64,000 bases of DNA, taken from contig JARVKI010000001.1 in the NCBI GenBank assembly GCA_036674765.1, positions 930,001 through 994,000 of the forward strand. Reading direction: 5' to 3'. A program made the position numbers and the translations under genes. Positions 56,765 to 64,000 of this stretch are shown here, piece after piece (the first letter of the stretch is position 1; each line of letters starts with the position of its first letter). Below the pieces are notes generated by a model that made no database searches, was not told where the DNA came from, and saw only the letters and a list, made by a program, of their open reading frames with translations. Source of the stretch: Seiridium cupressi. Lineage: Eukaryota > Ascomycota > Sordariomycetes > Amphisphaeriales > Sporocadaceae.

Positions 56765-59709
56765 CGTGATCGAGTTATCCAGAGAGCTGCGAATGATTTG
56801 ACTGGAAATGGTGGTGTTCTTAATCGGACGAACGTCGTACGGGCGCAGGAACCCTAGTAATTACATGTAGGGTGGCTGCATGTATACAAGCACCACATAT
56901 AGGGACGTTGAAATCCGAGCGAATAGGCTCGAAGCCTACAACAACTTCCTCGGCCGGGTACGACGTGCTCTGCAGCTGAGAAGCACATAATCAATCAAGA
57001 TTCCACGTGTGCGACACATCCTTCAACGCGGCCTAATTAATGTCTACATCCGGTGATTCTTGGCGCAGCACATATTCTCAAGGTTGTAATAGTTACGCCG
57101 AGACAAGGAGTTACATGAAGCCTTCAAAGCTCAGGTTCGAGGGCGTGGGGGTTCCGTGGCGACGAAACCAGGTCCGATGTAGATAGAAGCAGCGTTAGCT
57201 CCTGGATGGCCTCATCGCCAACCAATAGCATTTTTGGAAGAAAGAAAGAAAAACTTTCCTTAATAAAAAAGATCTATCTCGAGGACGGGAAATCCGATAT
57301 GGCCAACTCCATGAACACATGCCGCACGCCCAACACGACCAGGGACTGTTGCATTGAGCGGCCACAGACAAATAAGCTAGCCGAACTTTGTGGAAGTGTT
57401 CGCCCTATCAGCGATCGATCTGGCTATACCAACTACCATTCTGGGTCTCAGCCGGTTTTCTCAAGGAGCAGGGATTCCCCAGGAGCCCTATTTGCGATTG
57501 CCTGTTCGGGTACGACGATCCGTCCTCTTCTGTCCCGATACCTTCCAAGTAAAAGGCAGGCTTTGCAACCCTTTACGCAATTGGCAACCCTGAGGACGTG
57601 AAACAATTTGCGGGCCGCGATCCTCTGGCTCGGCATTCTTGGCGCCGATGTTATGGTAAGCGGAGACAGCCCGGTCCGTTGAGCAAGGTCGTTCAACGGT
57701 AGTTGCAGCGGCCAATGGTGAAAGAAATTGAGATATAAACGTTACATTGTCGATTAGCAAGCAGCTTGGAATCAGTTCAGCACCGTATGATATTCAGCAC
57801 GTCAATCACAGCCTCGACACCTCGTAAAGAGGTCCCAAACAGCCAGTCACGTGTCATTATTTAAGCAAATATAAGTGCATATAGCTCAAATTATCAGCCG
57901 CGAAATAGTTTACACAACCGCGGGGAATACCCCTGGTTTAGCAATATATTCACGTCGTCCCGCTAGAGCCATAAATCTACCACATATGCCGTTTAATATC
58001 ACACAATTTACTCCCCCTGACGCAGCTCAATGCTACCAGCATCGGACAAGTCTCTATTCGACTATTGTGTAGCTCTTCAGAGTGCTAAACAAGAAACCTG
58101 TCGGATAAAAAGAGCTCAAATTCGACTTGATCTATGCCACGCCAAATCCCGGGTGAAAAATTCTTGTCATCTACCGGCGTTTGCTTTGCTGTTCTCCGCC
58201 AGGTACTCACAGAATTGAGTAGGGCGTCCACGTGATATAGTTCCATGTAGCGATTGCCAATACCCATCTGTGGTTACAAACCTCTCAAGAATCCCATGCG
58301 AGTCTGACCAGCTGTTGTGCCAAAAGCTAGTGCATCACAGTTTCCAGCATCTTTTAGTATAAACCTTGTCATATAAATAATTGTGCATATTTTGCATTGA
58401 ATAGCGCAGCCCTGTTTAATAGTCATATTCTTACAATGTTGCTGGCCTAACTCGTGCTAGTCACAGGGGCGTATCACAATGCAGCTGTTCACTCGAATCG
58501 TGCTCTTCAGAGTCCCAAAATAAACTTGATCGCCTAAGTTGATAATGCCGACGAGTCACCTAGCCACCGATAGCAATTATTGTTAGCTAGTATCTGTGAT
58601 TTAGCTTGTATTAGCGTCTCTGCACCGAATCACCCGGAATTATGTGAGAGCGCGTCACCTAATTAGTCGTGGATCTGACGTTCCACTCATGGACTTCTGA
58701 CACCTTAAGCATATGGTGCTTTATTGGTTCGCGAAGTGTCGTTAATACTCAGAACAATTCGTGGCGAAAAATGCTTTCGATTTGTGAAACACTATGTACA
58801 ACACGCCCCAGTCAAGCAATAATTGCTGTTGCTATAACTACGACGAAAGGCAAGATTGTGTCTACAAAGAGATGCGCAAAGTCAACCTTGAACACCTGTG
58901 TCTGGTGTGCTGTCCGGCATATCACCTCCACGCCACGACTACATGGTTCTAAGTTCGAATCGAGGACTTGAGCGAATTTTTGTGCAACCAAGTGAGCAAC
59001 AAGGAGTCAATTAAAGTTTTGGGTGTATCCCACCTTGGAAAAATGGAGCAAGTACAATTTTGCCTGGTGACTACAGGCTGGAGGGATGATAATCCTTACT
59101 ATGTAGTACGGCCCGTTTTTCCACTTATTAAGAAATAACCAGCGTTTACTGGCTCGTAAGGTCTCCGTTTGTATTGATCATATTACGGTTGCAGGGTAAT
59201 TAGAAGCCTCCCAACCAGGTACCTTAAGACATTGGCAGGGGTGCACTTTTAATAGGGAGGATCAACGTACCTGGTCAGTGCCACGAATTTTCTACCTGAC
59301 AGTGAGTCTTTCAATAGGCCTGGTACCGTAGTAAATCCCCTCTAGCCCAACAGTGATTAACACTTGAGAAACGTCTGATGGAACCCTTCTGGATCATAAC
59401 ACAATACACTCACTTTCCTCACATATTGCGTGCCCATCAACGTCGAAATATTCTCTAACCTTGCCAGAAACTTCGCTGAGCAGATTCTCAAACTGCATCA
59501 CTTCCACGGAACCCACCAAACCCAAGTATAAAAACCTGATCGATTCTTAACCAGCTTCACAATTCTTTTTTTCATTGTTTTTTTTCTACACACAGCTAAC
59601 TACTACCTGACTTCACCAGTTATTTCGTACTCTGCCTACAAACGCAATCATCGGCCCTCGAAGAAATTGTCCCTGCATATTGTCATATTGTTCTCGAGGA
59701 GCATCGACC
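56765..59709. other. Gene-free, AT-rich region
   Basis: No supported gene over 2.9 kb. Base composition falls clearly from about 57800 to 59600 (one counted 60-base line at 58381 is 20/60 G+C), in contrast to GC-rich neighbours. Open frames at 57206..57601 and 58669..58971 lack protein-like composition. No terminal repeats or transposase were recognised. The pattern fits decayed repeat DNA mutated by RIP (C-to-T), but this is inference. The 150 bases before 59710 look like a promoter and leader. Confidence 0.5.
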
Positions 59710-60277
59710 ATGAAGTCCCTTAGCTTCACTACCATTCTCGGCCCACTGGCTATATTCGTGGTCTCTGCCATGGGTAACAAGGAAGGCGAGGATGATTGGA
59801 CTACGATGACTCCGGTTATTGCCAGGGACCACACGAGCGTAAGCATGTGGACCGAGACCACCACTTACACGAATGTTGTGCCTGCCACCACCTTGACTGG
59901 TAGTACCGCGACCCAGACCTTTGACGACTCCACTTTCACTGTGACCTGGACCAAACTTGTCACGTCGGTTGTGACTAGTAAGTTATAGCGCCCTTTGATA
60001 TTTCATAGAGAATACGGCATTGTCCAAACTTTTTTTTTTTTTTTTTTTTTCCATTCCTTGTAGTTCCAGTCTAACGAACCATCAGTTCCCGACAACTATG
60101 CAACTCCGAGTTTACCAACCGCCCCGCGTGAGACAACTCTTGAAAGTAAGTTATCTTTCCTTCCGCAGTCTATCTCATCGTTGTCAACAATATCCTAACA
60201 TAGCCTCTTCCACAGCTGTGGTGACTGCCGCCGCTGCGACCCTCAACGACAGAGATGTCACGCCGAGCATTATTTAG
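59710..60277 (+). CDS. Small secreted Thr/Ser-rich protein
   Basis: Three exons: 59710..59977, 60086..60145 and 60216..60277, giving 129 aa. Donors are GTAAGT in both cases; acceptors follow TCTAAC and CCTAAC branch points. Frame holds through both joins: ACT-A with TTCCC, then GAA-A with CTGTGG. The first acceptor candidates (TTGTAG at 60063, TTCCAG at 60069) give immediate stops, so the one at 60085 is chosen. Residues 1-20 form a signal peptide (SLSFTTILGPLAIFVVSA). The mature part is Thr/Ser/Val-rich with no cysteine (TTTYTNVVPATTLTGSTATQ), fit for O-mannosylation. There is no GPI signal. It may be a cell-wall or secreted effector-like protein; function unknown. It borders the AT-rich island. 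Confidence 0.6.
60030..60050 (+). repeat. T21 homopolymer in intron 1 of the small secreted protein gene
   Basis: Twenty-one consecutive T residues upstream of the TCTAAC branch point. It may act as a polypyrimidine tract and is likely to vary in length between isolates. Confidence 0.9.
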
Positions 60278-60805
60278 ATTACCCAGCCTGGCGGCGACCC
60301 TCTCCCCACCCCAGTGTCATCTATAAGTCGAGTGGAGAATCATCTCAGACTCGACTCCCGACTTCCCCTGTACGTCCAGTCCGGGCACTGGATTTCTCTA
60401 GCCTGCTTTCACCGTCCTACCAACCACGCCTGCGTTCCAGACTTACGGCACTGCTGAAATAGAGTGCTTCTGAGGTGACAGGTTTGCTAGGAATTTGCAT
60501 GGAGTGAATAAAGTAGTACCTGGGGGGCGATGAGCCACGAAGGAGCTGGCTGCGCAATGATTTTCGCGACTAGATGGTTAGGTAACCTATATAGGGATAT
60601 AGAGAGTTCTCCTAGTATCACACATTCACTGTCGATAATTTCGTTATCTTGCGTGATAATAGTCACTATACGTCACAGTAAATCTTCGGACTTTACAATG
60701 TAGGTGTTTTGGCTCAAACATACAACGGACGAATAAGCTTGTACTTGCTGCCAATATACACAGCCTCGGGGGCTGAGTGTTCTTCCCCATATGATTGCTG
60801 AAGTC
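60278..60805. other. Convergent spacer
   Basis: Tail-to-tail region between the secreted-protein gene (+) and the LCCL gene (-). Nothing coding is supported. Confidence 0.4.
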
Positions 60806-62735
60806 TCAAATTTCAACGCCATCAGAACCAAGCTCAGCCCAGGTTCCATCCATCTTCCAGATGCCAGCGTCTCCATATCTCAGTACTTTATCGCCTTTGA
60901 CCCAGCCAAATCTCATATAGTCGGGGACAGCCTGCGGTGTACGTACCCATTCAAATATAGCTTCGTCAGAGCTGCTGAAGAAGTATCTCGATCGCTCGAC
61001 ATCGTTGACCAGCATGCTGACACCATCAACTTCCGATGGTATCGGAGTACGCCACATAAAAGTGATATTTGACGACGCGTCAGTTATGTGGATTTTGGGT
61101 TCGTTGATTGCTGGTGTGGAAAAAGTGGTCAAACCAGAGGAGCCAGATGAAGTTGACGCTGGAACCCATCCTATAAAGGGGAAGACGGTGTGCTGGACGA
61201 GGTTGGTCAGCAGGATGCCCACCAGGAAACCTTGGTATACCAGGTTTGGTCGCGTTTGTATGGGACTGCCGGGCAATAGGAGACTCGCAAATATCAACAG
61301 GCCAGCCGGTATGACTGGGATGACCAGCGAAGTGAACAGGCCGAGCAGTAATAGGGCGTACAATGGGAAAGAGTTTGACAGTCTTCCTTCTTGGCGCAGA
61401 TAGTGCATCTGGTGGAGGATTATGAGGGCGATTAAGCCCGGTATAGCCAAAACGGCCTCACGGAGAAAGCAGTCAAATATTAAGCCGGTCCAGAACGCTC
61501 CAAGCCAGAATACTACAACACCTGAGGTCAGCGGTTACTTTTTATAGGATGCCTGACGAATTATCGAGAGTTGGATCTCGTATCTCAAGAGCAGGAAACA
61601 TCCACTCCTGAGACGGGTTATGAAGGGCACGAAATCATTCCAGAGGTTGCTTACTGGTCTTTTCCATTGGTGCCGCAAGCTTGTGAAGTATTCGCTTGGT
61701 TGATCGCTTGTATATCAGAATCGCGCAAAGAAGGATTGGAAGATACTTGACAATGATGGAAATGAGTTTTTGGACAAAATTTGACGGAATAGAATTCAGC
61801 CCTCCCCCTTCGTTGTCAACGTCCAGAAACAGATTGGCATGGAAGAAGCCAACCCCTATCGTAGTGAAGAATGGAATCGTGGGTTTAGGACTGAAAAGAA
61901 ACACCGCGACTGTGAATGCAATCGACAAGTATGGAAGAAGGCCTGTATGATCATTGCGCTGACAATCAGAGCCCGAGTCTATCTGAAATTTGAACGATCG
62001 TGGAAAATATGTCTTGACCGCAGCCGAGGCGATCCCGTTCATTTTCGATGAAGGATACGAATTCGTCTGGCCCATGTGGGAGATGACGCCACAACCCCCG
62101 GTCGAGTCCTCCATTATACCGGCGTGTACAGCTGAGGCGCAGATCCAGGAGTCTGCACGGTAGATGGGGCCACCGATGACTAGAGATTGACCCACGACGC
62201 TTCGAGGGCCGATATTATACGGTTTCTGGAGTTTGACGCTCGCGCAGTCCGCTGGACAGTGAAAAGCTACCGATCCTGCTGTAGTTAGGCAAATCTCCCC
62301 ATCGATACCGCAATGGTGGTCAGGTAACCAGAAAGAGTCAGTGCAGGTCAGTTGTAGAACTGGCTGATAGGCCCCCTGGATTTTAATGGGAGAGATGCTC
62401 TTGTCTGACAGAACGGCAAACGTGAGGCTCCACGTCAAGCAGAGTCCTATGAACAGTATTATCCTTTGCCGTTTCTGAGGAAATCTCCTCTCGAACCATA
62501 CCAAAGGAGCTAGCTGGGAAGAGGACATAACGGGCTTGATTCGATAGCTTCGATGTATGTAATCGTCCTCGGGAGTAAATCCCCAGGTCGCTGCGTCCAC
62601 CTTGGTAGGTCGTTTGTCCTCTACTCCTTTAGTGCCTCTTTGACTTTCTGCTGATGTTTCTGTGGAGGAATGCGTCTGCAATTTTTCACTGGCCGAATCC
62701 TCCATGGCAATGCTGGAAGTACTCTCGAGCTGCAT
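60806..62735 (-). CDS. LCCL-domain multi-pass membrane protein
   Basis: Minus-strand exons 61655..62735 and 60806..61512, giving 595 aa. The 142-bp intron (GTAAGC to GTTGTAG) is in a membrane segment; the join reads KTIFWLGAFWTG. Residues 1-90 are cytosolic and Ser-rich. A first membrane helix is at about 91-110. An LCCL domain at about 142-245 has its Cys residues (HHCG, AFHCPADC, WICA, GGCG) and the YRADSWICASAVHAG signature. Some six to eight further membrane helices follow. The C-terminal luminal tail includes ITFMWRTPIPSEVDGVSMLVNDVERSRYFF, typical of fungal LCCL proteins. The family has no firm function in fungi; ligand or polysaccharide sensing is only a suggestion. The start at 62735 is chosen as the first ATG in the frame; it is not strongly constrained. 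Confidence 0.82.
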
Positions 62736-63211
62736 TTTGAGGGCCCTTGCTGACTTGAGCCAACAGACGTGTATATTAAAACATAAATAACCCTGTTTGG
62801 TAGCCGTAATAGAGGCAGTAGAAGGCTGGATACTCCAAGACAAGGACGAGCTCAACAGCCTGAATCATCACTTTGGAAAGAAATGGGGATATATATGCCA
62901 GCGTCTTGTTTTCTCAAGGCCACGGTCCGGAAACCAGAGATGTTTCGCTATGGCCTCGGTGAAGGTCTGTGCACTGGTTGCGGACTGCTGAATCCTGGTT
63001 GTAAGACCTTGGGGTCGTGTCAAAGTTACAAGAACATCGTTATCTTGAGAAGCTTGGTATTCTAGGCCGGCCTCAGAGCGGTCTCTATGTGTGACGCCTC
63101 TATGTGTAGAGCAGTGCAGAACTCCTATGTGCAATTTTTGCGGAAATCGTCCGCCCATGTGTGTTGTCAATATCCTGCTCGCAACATGGCATGAACTTTT
63201 GCCTTGTTTCT
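62736..63211. other. Spacer between LCCL and Mim2-like genes
   Basis: Promoter and leader of the LCCL gene on the left and the 3' end of the Mim2-like gene on the right. The LCCL frame is open further upstream to 62855 without an ATG. No additional gene seen. Confidence 0.4.
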
Positions 63212-63588
63212 TTACAATGAAGATGCAGCCTCAACTGCTCCGGCCGCCTTGAATGTTTTCTTGTTCGTCCATCTTATTTCCACATTGTGCATCCATTCCA
63301 TATACCTTGACCAACCTGGAATACGTCAGTAGGGCAACATGAGCCGGCGAAGGAGATGTGCGTACTCCAGTATGCGAATTTCCTGCCAAAGTATTTGCCG
63401 GCAAATGGGACCAGTATCATGGTCAATAGGAGTTGTAGCTGTTCGAGGCTTCTCTCCCATTCACGTTGCGCGTCGTAGTCGTCATCTTCTGAGCTGAAGG
63501 AGTCGGTGGTGGTCGAAGGTAAGGAGTCCACGTCGTCGTTGTCCGAGTCGGAAGCGTGCGGCATCGCAAAGGAGTCGGAGAGGGACAT
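63212..63588 (-). CDS. mim2: Mitochondrial outer-membrane insertion protein, Mim2-like
   Basis: Minus-strand exons 63366..63588 and 63212..63315, giving 108 aa. The 50-bp intron starts GTACGC and ends CTACTGACGTATTCCAG. The join gives GRKFAYWSWSRYMEW, restoring a conserved end that a single-frame reading loses. The first 50 residues are acidic and Ser-rich; then EWERSLEQLQ leads into one membrane helix (LLLTMILVPFAGKYFG) and a basic C-terminal tail. This matches Mim2, which with Mim1 forms the complex that inserts alpha-helical proteins into the mitochondrial outer membrane. Yeast Mim2 is somewhat shorter (about 87 aa). Identification rests on topology and the charged flank pattern from memory, so it is moderately sure. 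Confidence 0.65.
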
Positions 63589-64000
63589 GTTGACTGGAGT
63601 TGTACTGGAAGCTCGTCAGACAAGGGTGGGCTGAGTGCTCTGTTGGCCAAGCTCGATGACGGAGGGAGGCGAGCTATTCGCTAGCAGTTGTCGCGATGGA
63701 ATGGATGCATCAAGTGAGCCACCACGTATCCACCGCCCGGTTCTGCTTCTGCCGTTAAGATGATGTCTTGAGCGGCTCGTTGGTAAGGACTATTAAGGAG
63801 CGTTGCGGTAGGGCCAAGGTACTGGATCACACAAACAGCTTCCCCGGGCAATGCTGCAGCAATCCCCAGAAGTGTCGTCGTCGGCGTTAACCGGGGATGC
63901 ATTTGCCGGGCTCGGTGCTGGCTGGATTCCTTGGGGCCGTTTGATTGGAGCCTGTGGCACAGGCAGTGACAGGGGCCTTCCATTACTGACTCACCCAAGG
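63589..64000. other. Right-end region upstream of the Mim2-like gene
   Basis: Contains the presumed promoter. An open frame on the minus strand (63681..63998) has no recognisable protein features, and the window ends before any further gene can be judged. Confidence 0.35.

Noticed and set aside
57206..57601. 131-aa open frame next to the AT-rich region
   Set aside because: No protein-like pattern, and the antisense strand is also open; no support as a gene.
58900..58975. GTTCGAATC resembling a tRNA T-loop
   Set aside because: No five-pair stem surrounds it, and no cloverleaf can be drawn upstream.
1..64000. CRISPR arrays, prokaryotic operons, intact transposons
   Set aside because: No regularly spaced repeats, no transposase or reverse-transcriptase motifs, and eukaryotic gene structure throughout.

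Overview
The window is nuclear DNA of a filamentous ascomycete (Pezizomycotina, most likely a Sordariomycete). The basis is short GT-AG introns of about 50-110 bp with CTAAC/CTGAC branch points close to the acceptor, A/C-rich start contexts, and protein families typical of this group: a fungal type-2 glycosyltransferase, a C2/RasGAP protein, mL58, Mim2, an Erg5/CYP61-type P450, a Mit1/CHD remodeller, sedolisin and an LCCL membrane protein. No prokaryotic, viral or CRISPR features were seen. The species cannot be named from the sequence alone. All exon structures below were built by hand from splice motifs and reading frame.

Layout. 0-7.4 kb: a GT2 glycosyltransferase, an F-box-like Cys-rich protein and mitochondrial ribosomal protein mL58. 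7.4-22 kb: a disordered conserved protein, a 5.3-kb gene-poor stretch, a large RasGAP and cyclophilin-40. 22-34 kb: a 1030-aa protein of unknown function with an N-terminal Cys/His cluster, a Zn2Cys6 regulator next to a divergent CYP61-like P450, and a second unknown nuclear-looking protein. 35-37 kb: ribosomal protein genes uL16 (RPL10) and eL30 (RPL30), head to head on a 366-bp shared promoter. 39-45 kb: a coiled-coil protein and a CCCH zinc-finger protein. 45.8-54.4 kb: a Mit1/CHD-type remodeller with a 1-kb first intron, divergent from an Mrm1-type mitochondrial rRNA methyltransferase. 54.7-64 kb: a secreted sedolisin protease, an AT-rich gene-free island, a small secreted Thr-rich protein, an LCCL-domain membrane protein and a Mim2-like mitochondrial outer-membrane insertion factor.

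Most of the window is housekeeping. Several genes converge on mitochondria (mL58, Mrm1, Mim2) and translation (uL16, eL30). The accessory-looking parts are the regulator/P450 pair at 27.7-31.6 kb and the 56.7-62.8 kb segment (AT-rich island, secreted protein, LCCL protein). The best leads are the altered heme loop of the CYP61-like P450, a possible internal promoter and short isoform of the CHD gene, two hairpins in an eL30 intron, two in-frame 57-nt introns, and an unknown Cys/His motif in the 1030-aa protein.
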